Shown here one piece after another: positions 50,387-58,182 of a stretch of 58,182 nt of DNA. The position numbers and the translations under genes are program-made. This stretch comes from Actinomadura rifamycini DSM 43936 (lineage in GTDB: Bacteria; Actinomycetota; Actinomycetes; Streptosporangiales; Streptosporangiaceae). The stretch lies in the NCBI RefSeq assembly GCF_000425065.1, contig NZ_AULB01000040.1, forward strand, positions 1-58,182. The letters run 5' to 3'. The notes beneath the pieces are model-generated. The model had not been told where the DNA came from and searched no databases. It saw only the letters and a program-made list of their open reading frames with translations. The stretch's first letter is position 1. The number at the start of each line of letters is the position of its first letter.

Positions 50387-52893
50387 TCGGGCTCGCGCTC
50401 AAGGAGATCCGGGCCCGCCGGCGCCGCCTGGCGGGCGCGCTGACCGCGGTGTTCCTCGGCGTCGCGTTCCTCACCGGGACGCTCGTCCTCGGCGACACCC
50501 TCGCGAGCACCCTCGACTCCTCCTACTCCGGCTCCTACGGCCGGACGGACGTCGTGGTGCGGAACGCGACGGACGTGAGCGACTCCCCGTGGGGCTCGCG
50601 CGGCGAGATCGGCGCGGCGACCCTCGACCGGGTGCGGGCCGTGGACGGCGTCGCGCACGCGGCGCCGCTCGTCCAGGGGTCCGGGCAGGTCCTCGGCGCG
50701 GACGGCCGGGTGGTCGAGACCCGCGGCCCGCGCGACGCCGGGAACTGGATCACCGACCCCGCGCTCAACCCGTACCGGGTGGCCGAGGGCCGCGCGCCCC
50801 GCGCGCCGGACGAGGTCGTCGTGAACCGGCTGACCGCCGAGCTGGGCGGGCTGCGCGTCGGGGACCGGACGGCCGTCCTCACGCCGCGCCGGGTCCCGGT
50901 GACGATCGTCGGGATCAGCACGTTCGGCGACGAGAAGGCGTTCGGGGAGTCGGCGTTCACCGCGTTCACGCTGGAGGGCGCGCGCCGGCACGTCGCCGCG
51001 TCCCCCGGCCGGATCGCCGCCGTCCGGATCCGCGCGGCCGACGGCACCGGCCCCGCGGAGCTGGCCGCGCGCGTGGGCGCGGTCCTGCCCGCCGGGGCGG
51101 AGGCGGTCACCGCCGACGCGGCCGCCGCGGAGAGCCTCGGCGACGTCGAGAGCGGCATGCTCGGCACGTTCCGCGTCGTGATCGCCGCGTTCGGCGGCGT
51201 CGCGCTGCTCGTCGCGGCGTTCACCATCCACAACACGTTCGCGATCACCGTGGCGCAGCGGACCCGCGAGTCGGCGCTGCTGCGCGTGCTCGGCGCGGAC
51301 CGGCGGCAGGTGCTCGCCCTCGTCGGCGCCGAGGCCCTCGCGGTCGGGACCGTCGCCACGGCCGCCGGGCTGGCGGGCGGCGTCGGGTTCGCGGCGCTGC
51401 TGCGGCGGGTGTTCGCCGAGTTCCGCATCGGGATCGCGATGGAGAGCCTGGCCGTCTCGGCGACCACACCGCTCATCGCGGTGCCGGTGGGGGTCCTGGT
51501 GACGCTCGCCGCCGCGCTCGGGCCCGCGCTGCGCGCGTCCCGGACGGCGCCCCTGACCGCGCTGCGGGACGCGGCGGCCGAGCCCGGCGGCCCCGCGGAG
51601 GCGCGCGTGATCATCGGCGGCGTGTTCGCGACGGTCGCCGCGGGCGCGGTCGTGACCGGCGCGGTCGCCGGGCGGACGCCCCTCGCGGGCGCCGGCGCGC
51701 TGCTGTTCGTCCTCGCGCTGGTGGTGCTGGGGCCGGTGGGGGTCCGCCCGGCCGCGGCGGCCGTCGGCGGCCCGGCGGCGCGGCTGCGCGGCGTCACGGG
51801 CGCGCTCGCCCGCGCCAACGCGTGCCGCAGCCTCCGGCGGACGGCCGGCGCCGCGACCGCGCTGATGATCGGCGTCGGGGTCGTGAGCTTCTGCACCGTG
51901 TTCGTCGGCTCGCTGGGCGCGTCCCTCGAACGCGGCGTCGCCGGGTCGTTCACGGGCCGGTTCGTCGTCGACGCGGGCGGCAACGAGACCGGCGGGTTCG
52001 ACACCCGGTTCGTCGAGGAGGCGGACGCGCTCCCCCAGACCGGCGCCGTCGCGGGGCTCGGCACCGGCACCGTCCGGATGGCCGGGGAGGTCGCGACCGT
52101 GAGCGTCGCCGACCCCTCCGCGCTCCGCCGCGTCCTGGACCTGGACGTCGTCCAGGGCGCCCTCGCGGACCCGCGGACGTTCGCCGTGTCGGAGGCCGCC
52201 GCGCGGGAGCGGGGCTGGCGGACCGGCTCCCGGGTCCCGGTGACGTTCGCCGACGGCGCCTCGCGGACCCTCACCGTCGGGGCCGTCTACGCCGCCACCG
52301 ACCTCGCGGGCGACCACCTCGTCCCCCGCGCCGTGTGGGAGGCGCACGGCGGGCGGCCGCTCGCCCGCACGGCGTTCGTCGCCGTCGCGCCCGGCGTCCC
52401 CCCGGCGGACGCCCGCCGCGCCCTCACCGCGCTCGCGGCCCGGTACGGGGCGCCGGACGTGCGGACGCGCGACGAGTTCGTCGCGTCCCGGACCGAGCGG
52501 CAGCGCGCCTTCCTCCCGGTGATCTACGGGATGCTGGGCCTCGCGATCGTGGTGGCGCTGCTCGGCATCGCGAACACGCTGTCGCTGGCGGTGCACGAGC
52601 GGACCCGGGAGCTCGGCCTGCTGCGCGCGGTCGGCGCGACCCGCGCCCAGGTCAGGTCGATCGTCCGCTGGGAATCGGTGATCGTCGCGCTGTTCGGCAC
52701 GGCCGGCGGGCTCCTGGTCGGGGTGTTCCTCGGCTGGGGCGTCGGCGGCGCCCTCGGCAACCCGTTCGCGCCGCAGCCGGTGCCGCTGGCGGTGATCGCG
52801 CTCGGCGGCGTCGCCGCCGGGACGCTCGCCGCGGTCCGCCCGGCGCGCCGCGCCGCACGCGCCGCCGTCCTGACCGCCGTCGCCGCGCCCTGA
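50383..52893 (+). CDS. ABC transporter permease (FtsX-like, two FtsX domains)
   Basis: 836 aa. An N-terminal helix (residues 18-38), a large extracellular domain, three helices of an FtsX domain about 260-400 (VIAAFGGVALLVAAFTIHNT), an extra helix near 415-450, a second extracellular domain and a C-terminal FtsX domain (GMLGLAIVVALLGIANTLSL). GTG 50383 overlaps the ATPase stop, with GGGAGGACG upstream, so the pair is coupled. The substrate is not predictable; regulation by the divergent TetR is plausible. Confidence 0.94.
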   Translation: MIGLALKEIRARRRRLAGALTAVFLGVAFLTGTLVLGDTLASTLDSSYSGSYGRTDVVVRNATDVSDSPWGSRGEIGAATLDRVRAVDGVAHAAPLVQGSGQVLGADGRVVETRGPRDAGNWITDPALNPYRVAEGRAPRAPDEVVVNRLTAELGGLRVGDRTAVLTPRRVPVTIVGISTFGDEKAFGESAFTAFTLEGARRHVAASPGRIAAVRIRAADGTGPAELAARVGAVLPAGAEAVTADAAAAESLGDVESGMLGTFRVVIAAFGGVALLVAAFTIHNTFAITVAQRTRESALLRVLGADRRQVLALVGAEALAVGTVATAAGLAGGVGFAALLRRVFAEFRIGIAMESLAVSATTPLIAVPVGVLVTLAAALGPALRASRTAPLTALRDAAAEPGGPAEARVIIGGVFATVAAGAVVTGAVAGRTPLAGAGALLFVLALVVLGPVGVRPAAAAVGGPAARLRGVTGALARANACRSLRRTAGAATALMIGVGVVSFCTVFVGSLGASLERGVAGSFTGRFVVDAGGNETGGFDTRFVEEADALPQTGAVAGLGTGTVRMAGEVATVSVADPSALRRVLDLDVVQGALADPRTFAVSEAAARERGWRTGSRVPVTFADGASRTLTVGAVYAATDLAGDHLVPRAVWEAHGGRPLARTAFVAVAPGVPPADARRALTALAARYGAPDVRTRDEFVASRTERQRAFLPVIYGMLGLAIVVALLGIANTLSLAVHERTRELGLLRAVGATRAQVRSIVRWESVIVALFGTAGGLLVGVFLGWGVGGALGNPFAPQPVPLAVIALGGVAAGTLAAVRPARRAARAAVLTAVAAP

Positions 52894-52987
52894 CCCGCCA
52901 CCGGACGGTCGCGCGGCGTGACGGCGCGCGCCGGGTGCGTCACCCCGCCGTGCGAATACCCGGCCCCCGCGCGGATATGGTGTGTCC

Positions 52988-54199
52988 ATGCAGGTCAACC
53001 AGTCGGGCAAACTGAGCAACGTCTGTTACGACATCCGGGGGCCGGTCCTCAAGCGCGCCAAGCAGCTCGAGGCCCAGGGGCACCGCATCCTCAAGCTGAA
53101 CATCGGCAACCCCGCCCCGTTCGGTTTCGAGGCGCCGCCGGAACTGCTCCAGGACATGATCCGCAACCTGCCGGAGGCGCACGGCTACAGCGACTCCAAG
53201 GGCATCCTCCCCGCCCGCCGCGCCGTCGTGCAGCGGTTCGAGGAGAACGGTGTCGGCGGCGTCGACGTCGAGGACGTCTACCTCGGCAACGGCGTGTCCG
53301 AACTGATCGTGATGACCCTGCAGGCGCTGCTCAACAACGGCGACGAGGTCCTCATCCCCGCCCCCGACTACCCGCTGTGGACGGCGTCCGCGTCGCTGTG
53401 CGGGGGCACGCCCGTCCACTACCTGTGCGACGAGGACGCCGACTGGGCGCCCGACACCGACGACATCGAGGCGAAGGTCACCGAGCGGACCCGGGCGATC
53501 GTTCTGATCAACCCGAACAACCCGACCGGCGCCGTCTACCCGCGCGAGGTGCTGACCCGCATCGCCGAGATCGCCCGGCGGCACAACCTGATCGTCTTCG
53601 CCGACGAGATCTACGACCGGATCCTGTACGACGACACCGAGCACGTCCCGATCGCGTCGCTGGCCCCCGACCTGCTGTGCCTCACCTTCGGCGGCCTGTC
53701 CAAGAACTACCGGGTCGCCGGTTTCCGCTCCGGCTGGGTGGTGCTGTCCGGCCCGAAGGAGCACGCCGAGTCCTACATCGAGGGCCTCGACATCCTCGCG
53801 AACATGCGGCTGTGCCCGAACGTCCCCGGCCAGCACGCCATCCAGGCCGCGCTCGGCGGCTACCAGAGCATCGACGACCTGGTGCTGCCCACCGGCCGCC
53901 TCGGCGAGCAGCGCGACCGCGCCTGGAAGCTGCTCAACGACCTGCCCGGCGTGTCGTGCGTCCAGCCGAAGGGCGCCCTATACGTCTTTCCGCGCCTCGA
54001 CCCCGAGATGTACCCGATCGAGGACGACATGCGCTTCGCGCTCGACCTGCTCGAGCAGCAGAAGCTCCTCGTCGTCCAGGGGACGGGCTTCAACTGGCCG
54101 ACCACCGACCACTTCCGCGTCGTCACGCTCCAGTACGCCGACGACCTGGAGGAGTCGATCAACCGCATCGGCACGTTCCTGGACTCCTACCGCCGCTGA
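52988..54199 (+). CDS. PLP-dependent aminotransferase (alanine aminotransferase, AlaA/AspC type)
   Basis: 403 aa, fold type I. Conserved YDIRGPVLKRAKQLEAQGH (14-32), LNIGNPAPFGFEAP, GNGVSELI, INPNNPTGAVYP, VFADEIYDRI and the PLP lysine Lys239 in GLSKNYRVAGFRSGW. It matches the E. coli AlaA/mycobacterial AspC family that transaminates pyruvate with glutamate. ATG 52988 is taken; GTG 52982 is an alternative. No operon partner is seen, and the next gene is a remnant. Confidence 0.94.
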   Translation: MQVNQSGKLSNVCYDIRGPVLKRAKQLEAQGHRILKLNIGNPAPFGFEAPPELLQDMIRNLPEAHGYSDSKGILPARRAVVQRFEENGVGGVDVEDVYLGNGVSELIVMTLQALLNNGDEVLIPAPDYPLWTASASLCGGTPVHYLCDEDADWAPDTDDIEAKVTERTRAIVLINPNNPTGAVYPREVLTRIAEIARRHNLIVFADEIYDRILYDDTEHVPIASLAPDLLCLTFGGLSKNYRVAGFRSGWVVLSGPKEHAESYIEGLDILANMRLCPNVPGQHAIQAALGGYQSIDDLVLPTGRLGEQRDRAWKLLNDLPGVSCVQPKGALYVFPRLDPEMYPIEDDMRFALDLLEQQKLLVVQGTGFNWPTTDHFRVVTLQYADDLEESINRIGTFLDSYRR

Positions 54200-54279
54200 C
54201 CCCCGGACCGGCGCACCGTTCCCGGCCCCCCGGCACGCGCCCCGGACCGGCGGGTCCGCCGGGCTTGCCCCTCAAGCGG

Positions 54280-54729
54280 CTCGAGACTCGAGGGCCGTCG
54301 GCGTCGCGCCGTCCGGCGGGGCCGGGCTCGCCGTCTGCGACCACGGCGGCTCCGGCCCCGCGATCGTCCTTCTGCCCGGCGGCGGCCGCACGATGGACGA
54401 CCGGCGGCTCGTCGTGCCGCCCCTCGCCTCCGCCGACCCGCGCGTCGTCACCGCCGTCCTGCGGGGGCACGGCGCGCCCCGGACGCCGCACGGGCCACCG
54501 CCGCACACATCTCCGCCGCGTTCGCCGCCGCCCATGGCCGCCGCGACGGGCCTGGTTCCGCCGCCGGCCCGCCGAACGCCTCCGCGTCGGCGCCGACGAC
54601 CGCTTCCCCCGGTACTGGACGCTCATCACCGAGATCAACGGCGAGCCCGCGAAGTCCGATCCCCTCCCGGCCGGTCGGTGGTTCCTCGCCGCGCTCGACG
54701 CGGCGGACGTCCGTCCGCTCAGTCCATGA
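54280..54729 (+). pseudogene. Alpha/beta hydrolase remnant
   Basis: One frame reads LAVCDHGGSGPAIVLLPGGG then RTMDDRRLVVPPL, RVVTAVLRGHGAP, the N-terminal strand-oxyanion-nucleophile-free start of an alpha/beta hydrolase (about 54327-54485). After 54490 the frame becomes low-complexity; a different frame ends in GADDRFPRYWTLITEINGE before a stop at 54729. A frameshift, or deletion, probably disabled the gene. No start with a ribosome site is seen. The remnant overlaps the 3' end of the next, antisense gene. Confidence 0.5.
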
Positions 54730-55627
54730 CCAGGACCGTCTTGCCGCGCCCGTGCCCGGTCGCGACCTGCCGGTGCGCGTCGGCGGCCCGCGTCCACGAG
54801 TGGGCTCCCCGCACGTGCAGGTCGAGCCGGCCCTCCTCGTAGTACCGGACGGCCTCGGCGACGCGCGCGATCGTCCGCTTCTCCCTCGACACGAGCCGCA
54901 CCCCGAGTTCCGCGGCGCGGCCGTGCTCCACGAGGGTGACGATGCGCCCGGGATCCTTCACCAGCTCGAGCGACACCGCGAGCGCGTCGCCGCCCGCACC
55001 GTCGAGCGCCGCGTCCACCCCGCCGGGCGCCGCCGCGCGCACCCGGTCCGCGAGCCCGTCCCCGTACCGGACGGGGGTCGCGCCGAGCGCCCGCAGGTAG
55101 TCGTGGTTGCCCTCGCTCGCCGTCCCGACGACCGCGGCCCCCGCGATCCGGGCGAGCTGGACGGCGACGGCGCCGACGCCCCCGGCGGCGGCGTGCACCA
55201 GCAGCGTGTCCCCCGCACCGACGCCCATGTCCTCGAGCGCGATGTGCGGCGTCATCACCGCCGCGGAGAACCCGCCCGCGACCTCCCACGGCATCGCGGC
55301 CGGCTTGCGGGTGACCTGCGCCGCGGGGACGACGACGAACTCCGCGTAGCAGCCGAGCATCGAGAAGCCCAGCACCTCGTCGCCCACCGCGACACCGGCG
55401 GCCCCTTCGCCGACCTCGTCCACCACGCCCGCGAACTCGTTCCCCGGCACCGGATCGGGCGCGGCGCCCGGCGGCGTGTACCCCGCGCGGACCGCCAGGT
55501 CGATCGGCTGGACGCCCGCCGCCCGCACCCGCACCCGCACGTCCCCCGGCCCGGCGTGCGGCGTCGGCGCCTCCGTGATCCGCAGCACCTCCGGCCCGCC
55601 CGGCTCGGCGGCGGCAACGACCTTCAT
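54719..55627 (-). CDS. NADPH:quinone reductase-like (MDR) oxidoreductase
   Basis: 302 aa, zinc-independent medium-chain dehydrogenase: GroES-like N-terminus (VRVRAAGVQPIDLAVRAGYT, PVPGNEFAGVVDEVGEG) and Rossmann domain (LLVHAAAGGVGAVAVQLARI, with GNHDYLRALGA). No zinc-ligand Cys cluster. It may reduce quinones or enals with NADPH. ATG 55627 has GGGAGGATC. The promoter has a MerR-type 19-bp spacer and dyad, so it is probably switched by a MerR-family activator. Confidence 0.93.
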   Translation of the reverse strand: MKVVAAAEPGGPEVLRITEAPTPHAGPGDVRVRVRAAGVQPIDLAVRAGYTPPGAAPDPVPGNEFAGVVDEVGEGAAGVAVGDEVLGFSMLGCYAEFVVVPAAQVTRKPAAMPWEVAGGFSAAVMTPHIALEDMGVGAGDTLLVHAAAGGVGAVAVQLARIAGAAVVGTASEGNHDYLRALGATPVRYGDGLADRVRAAAPGGVDAALDGAGGDALAVSLELVKDPGRIVTLVEHGRAAELGVRLVSREKRTIARVAEAVRYYEEGRLDLHVRGAHSWTRAADAHRQVATGHGRGKTVLVMD

Positions 55628-55658
55628 GGTGATCCTCCCTGTCTCTCGAACGAGCCCC

Positions 55659-55689
55659 ACGCTAGGACCTCGACCGAACTTGAGGTCAA
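55659..55689 (-). promoter_or_regulatory. MerR-type promoter with 19-bp spacer
   Basis: On the minus strand TTGACC (55684-55689) and TAGCGT (55659-55664) are 19 bp apart, as in MerR/SoxR-activated promoters. The spacer contains the dyad gacctcaa...tcgaggtc (7 of 8). It starts transcription about 25 bp before the oxidoreductase ATG. No MerR gene is adjacent in this window. Confidence 0.75.
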
Positions 55690-55796
55690 CCTGCGGTCGA
55701 CCTTGGTCGGTACCGAACTCGCCCTAAGTCCGTCGCGGGCCGATGCCTCGGAACGCGAACCTTCCAGGGTCGGAAACAAGCAGAGGAGGAACAGGC

Positions 55797-56504
55797 GTGC
55801 GGAAGAGTACCGAGCAGGGCCCGGGCAAGGGCCGGGAGACCGTCCTGAGCGAGCCGGCGTGGCGCACCGCGTGCGTCTACGTCGTCTGCGCGCTCGTCGG
55901 AGCGGGGCTCGGCTTCCTCGTCGGTCCCCTGGCCGACTGGCTGGTGGACCTCCCCTGGGCGCCGATGCAGGGGCCGGCCGAACTGGTCGCCTCCATTCCG
56001 TCCCCGTGGCTCATCACCGCCGGTGCCGTCGCGGGCCTGGCCATCGGCTTCATCGCCCACTTCGAGCAGCTGACGCTCCGCCTCGTGGACGACCGCGTCA
56101 TGCTCAACCGCAAGGGCCGCGACCACGAGTTCGCCCGCGCGGACGTCGCGTCGGCCTTCCGGGACGGCAAGCACCTCGTCATCCTCGGTCACAGCGGCGC
56201 GGAACTCTTCCGCGAGGAGTGCGACCTCGACTTCGATGGCGTCGCCGGGGCCTTCACCGCGCACGGTTACGTCTGGGCCGGCAGCGACCCGCACCGGGAC
56301 GAGTTCCGCCGCTGGGTCCCCGGTCTCCCCGGCCTGCCGGAGGGCGCGAACGCCGTCCTCATGGCCCGCGCGGAGCCGCTGAAGGAGAAGGGACCGGACG
56401 CCGACGACGTCCAGGAGCTCCGCAGGGAGCTGGCCCGCCTCGGCGTCGTGGTCCGGGACGCGAAGCGGCGGCAGTACGTGCGAACGCTGCAAATCACGGA
56501 CTGA
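55797..56504 (+). CDS. YqeB-family protein with two membrane helices
   Basis: 235 aa. Two N-terminal hydrophobic segments (VYVVCALVGAGLGFLVGPLA; WLITAGAVAGLAIGFIAHF), then the cytoplasmic YqeB-type domain (RLVDDRVMLNRKGRDHEFAR, KHLVILGHSGAELFREECDL, SDPHRDEFRRWVPGLPGLP, ELARLGVVVRDAKRRQYVR), a series that matches Bacillus YqeB. Start GTG 55797 with AGGAGGAAC upstream; ATG 55743 lacks conservation. Role unknown. Confidence 0.9.
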   Translation: MRKSTEQGPGKGRETVLSEPAWRTACVYVVCALVGAGLGFLVGPLADWLVDLPWAPMQGPAELVASIPSPWLITAGAVAGLAIGFIAHFEQLTLRLVDDRVMLNRKGRDHEFARADVASAFRDGKHLVILGHSGAELFREECDLDFDGVAGAFTAHGYVWAGSDPHRDEFRRWVPGLPGLPEGANAVLMARAEPLKEKGPDADDVQELRRELARLGVVVRDAKRRQYVRTLQITD

Positions 56505-56570
56505 GTCACGGCTGGATGGGAGCGCCGGTCTCGGGCGTCCGAAAAGGTTTGGCGGCGAGGCTGGACCGTT

Positions 56571-56613
56571 TCCTAGGTTGAGGGGTCGAAATCCTTTCTT
56601 CTCCCACCTAGGA
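56571..56613. promoter_or_regulatory. Inverted repeat upstream of the MFS gene
   Basis: tcctaggt (56571-56578) and acctagga (56606-56613) form an 8-bp inverted repeat with 27 bp between. The second arm lies 5 bp from the MFS start codon, where a repressor would block transcription or translation. No regulator gene is next to it. Confidence 0.5.
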
Positions 56614-56618
56614 CCGCC

Positions 56619-57812
56619 GTGCCCCGCTGGTTGCTCGCGCTCGCGACAGGAGCGCTCGTCTTCTACACCGATGACTACGTCATCGCGGGAGTCCTGCCCG
56701 AGATCGCCCGTTCCCTCGATGTCAGCGAGGGAACGGCCGGGCAGCTCGTCACCGTCTTCTCCATGACCGTTGCGGTCGCCGCGCCGCTCGCCGCCGTCGC
56801 CACCGCCCGGCTTCCCCGCCGGACCGTCCTGGTCGCGGCGGCGCTCGTCTTCACCGCCGCGAATCTCGGCGCCGCGTTCAGCCCGTCCTTCCCGGCGCTG
56901 ATGGCGCTGCGGGTCGCGGCGGCGCTGTCCGCCGCGGCCGCGACGCCCGCGCTCTTCGCGACCGCCGCGCGCCTCGCCGCCCCCGGACGCACGGGACGCG
57001 CCGTCGCCGCCGTCGCGTTCGGCGTCACCGGAGCGATCGCGTTCGGTGTACCCGCCGGTGCCTGGATCGGAGGAGCGTTCGGCTGGCGCGCGACCTTCGC
57101 GCTGATGGCCACCGCGGGCGCGCTCGTCGCTCTCGCGTTCGCGACCGCGCTGCCCCGCGCCGCCGGCGAGCAGAACGCCCTGCCGGTGCGCGACCAGATC
57201 GCCGTCCTCGCCCGTCCCGCCATCTCCATGGGGCTGGCGGCGAACGTCGTGCTGATGTTCGGCTCGATGATGCTGCTGACGTACCTGGCACCGTTCACCG
57301 CCGCCCTCGCGGACGCCGACGTCACCGACCGCGGCGTCCTGTTCGCCGTCTCCGGCCTGGCGGGCATGGTCGGCATCTGGGCGGGTGGACGCGCGACCGA
57401 CGCCTGGGGTCCCGACCGCACCCTCGCCGCCGGTGTAGGGGCGTTCGTCGCGACCATGGCGGCGCTGGGCGCTCTGTGGCCGCTGCGCCCCGTACCGGTC
57501 GTCCTGCTCCTCGGCATCGTGACGGTGTGGGGCGGCGCAGCGTTCTGGAACTCCCCGGCCGTCCAGGCGAGGCTTCACCTGCTGGCCGGTCCCGTCGCCA
57601 CGCAGGCTCTGGCGCTCAACACGTCCGGCACGTACATCGGCGTCGCGGTGGGTGGAGGTGTCGGTGGCGCCGTGCTGGACGCCGCCGGTCCCGGCCCGCT
57701 CCCCACCGTCGCCGGAGCCGCCGGCCTCGTCGCTCTCGGCCTTTTCGTCACTGCCGCCCGCCTGCAACACGCGGGGACCGACCAGGGGATGCCGGAGACC
57801 ATCCGGAAATGA
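56619..57812 (+). CDS. MFS transporter (AraJ/chloramphenicol-resistance-like)
   Basis: 397 aa with twelve membrane helices. The N-terminus FYTDDYVIAGVLPEIARSLD then VSEGTAGQLVTVF is the mark of the drug:H+ antiporter/AraJ branch. The central loop and GGAAFWNSPAVQARLHLLAG and SGTYIGVAVGGGVGG match that family. It probably exports a small molecule; its natural role is not predictable. GTG 56619 follows the inverted repeat. It is convergent with the rrn operon and shares the terminator at 57816. Confidence 0.92.
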   Translation: MPRWLLALATGALVFYTDDYVIAGVLPEIARSLDVSEGTAGQLVTVFSMTVAVAAPLAAVATARLPRRTVLVAAALVFTAANLGAAFSPSFPALMALRVAAALSAAAATPALFATAARLAAPGRTGRAVAAVAFGVTGAIAFGVPAGAWIGGAFGWRATFALMATAGALVALAFATALPRAAGEQNALPVRDQIAVLARPAISMGLAANVVLMFGSMMLLTYLAPFTAALADADVTDRGVLFAVSGLAGMVGIWAGGRATDAWGPDRTLAAGVGAFVATMAALGALWPLRPVPVVLLLGIVTVWGGAAFWNSPAVQARLHLLAGPVATQALALNTSGTYIGVAVGGGVGGAVLDAAGPGPLPTVAGAAGLVALGLFVTAARLQHAGTDQGMPETIRK

Positions 57813-57815
57813 GAA

Positions 57816-57841
57816 AGGCCCCGCCGTAAACGGCGGGGCCT
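57816..57841. terminator. Terminator shared by the MFS gene and the rrn operon
   Basis: An 11-bp stem (aggccccgccg with cggcggggcct) with the loop taaa. On the minus strand a T-rich run (tttctcattt) follows, as expected of the rRNA operon terminator. Confidence 0.85.
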
Positions 57842-57855
57842 CCCCACAAAAAGAG

Positions 57856-57972
57856 TCCGGCGGCGTCCTACTCTCCCACACAGTCTCCCATGCAGTACCA
57901 TCGGCGCTGAAAGGCTTAACTACCGGGTTCGGAATGGGACCGGGTGTTTCCCTCTCGCCATAACCACCGAAC
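57856..57972 (-). rRNA. rrf: 5S ribosomal RNA
   Basis: On the minus strand the sequence begins GTTCGGTGGTTATGGCGAGA and ends with GAGTAGGACGCCGCC, matching actinobacterial 5S rRNA along its length (about 117 bases), including the conserved CCGAACCCGG and AAGC(C)CTTTCAGCGCCGATGG segments. Ends are placed to within two or three bases. Confidence 0.95.
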
Positions 57973-58128
57973 GCCTCACGCACCACCCCGAAACAACCAG
58001 GGCAGGCAAATCAACGTCCGAGCAGACAGCTCGAAAATTCACTTATCAAAACGGGTTCCCGTTTGTTTTCCAGGAACCACACAGGGACGCGAACAAACAC
58101 ACAGCGAGATGCTTTGAACGTTCAGTGT
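57973..58128 (-). other. 23S-5S spacer
   Basis: About 155 bases, noticeably richer in A and T than the surroundings, containing aacgggttcccgttt (a small hairpin). No tRNA gene is present. Probably an RNase III-processing region; the complementary bases flanking 23S would lie outside the window. Confidence 0.7.
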
Positions 58129-58182
58129 GTTCAAGCCACTCGGCCTATTAGTACCGGTCGACTCCACACGTTACCGCGCTTC
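58129..58182 (-). rRNA. rrl: 23S ribosomal RNA, 3' end (partial)
   Basis: On the minus strand the window ends with GTAACGTGTGGAGTCGACCG, GTACTAATAGGCCGAG and GGCTTGAAC, the 3' terminal region of actinobacterial 23S rRNA. It runs out of the window at 58182; the mature end is estimated near 58129. Confidence 0.93.

Noticed and set aside
1..58182. Insertion sequences, prophage, CRISPR arrays and tRNA genes
   Set aside because: No transposase, integrase, regularly spaced repeats or tRNA-like cloverleaf was found by eye; a tRNAscan and ISfinder search would settle it.

Overview
The window is high-GC DNA (clearly above 70 percent in genes, with GTG, ATG and TTG starts and GTGA/TTGA stop-start overlaps). 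It carries a B12-dependent ribonucleotide reductase with nrdR, an actinobacterial LexA/SOS box, an rrn operon of actinobacterial type, and a probable tmsAB pair for 10-methyl (tuberculostearic-type) fatty acids. Together these point to an actinomycete. The Thermomonosporaceae (Actinomadura/Thermomonospora) are my best guess, by inference only. I see no insertion sequence, prophage, CRISPR array or tRNA, so the window looks like ordinary chromosome.

Layout. 1-3797 (+): the 3' part of a Pro/Gly/Ala repeat protein, a small partner overlapping it by 4 bp, then pxpABC (5-oxoprolinase). 3794-6006: a histidine phosphatase, and an SDR gene divergent from its TetR regulator across twin operators. 6020-11554: an AlkZ-like DNA glycosylase, a membrane-anchored double AAA ATPase, RNase HII and an HhH endonuclease-like protein. 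11604-18264: a double TerD-type protein, a domain-swapped lipoate ligase, a membrane protein, OsmC, a GntR regulator with tandem palindromes, a serine beta-lactamase-fold protein and DoxX. 18398-23704: nrdJ and nrdR with twin NrdR boxes, about 1 kb without a credible gene, then lexA with SOS boxes.

23754-31245: leuS, preceded by an 11-codon leader peptide with three consecutive Leu codons and a terminator hairpin (a classical attenuator); a zinc-ribbon/TerB-like gene; an acyl-CoA ligase; a cytochrome P450; an epoxide-hydrolase-like enzyme. 31255-38335 (all -): an ATP-dependent DNA ligase, a RecQ-type helicase ending in a PcrA/UvrD-like Tudor tail, tmsB, tmsA, a DUF1707/DUF4870 protein and a polysaccharide deacetylase. 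38494-45108: a small conserved-looking protein, a 0.95-kb convergent gap, DUF4192, a phosphoribosyltransferase, a DinG-like helicase, an aldo/keto reductase and DUF523.

45133-49361 (-): a probable oxidation operon of SDR, Baeyer-Villiger-type flavin monooxygenase and AurF-like diiron oxygenase, under a TetR regulator. 49604-52893 (+): an ABC exporter (ATPase plus FtsX permease). 52988-57812: an alanine-type aminotransferase, an alpha/beta-hydrolase remnant, a quinone oxidoreductase behind a MerR-type 19-bp-spacer promoter, a YqeB-family protein and an MFS transporter. 57816-58182 (-): the terminator, 5S rRNA, spacer and 3' end of 23S rRNA of an rrn operon entering from the right.

The strongest items for a second look are the leuS attenuator, the repeat protein and its small partner beside pxpABC, the RecQ-Tudor fusion, the BVMO/AurF/SDR operon, the tmsAB pair, and the orphan MerR-type promoter.
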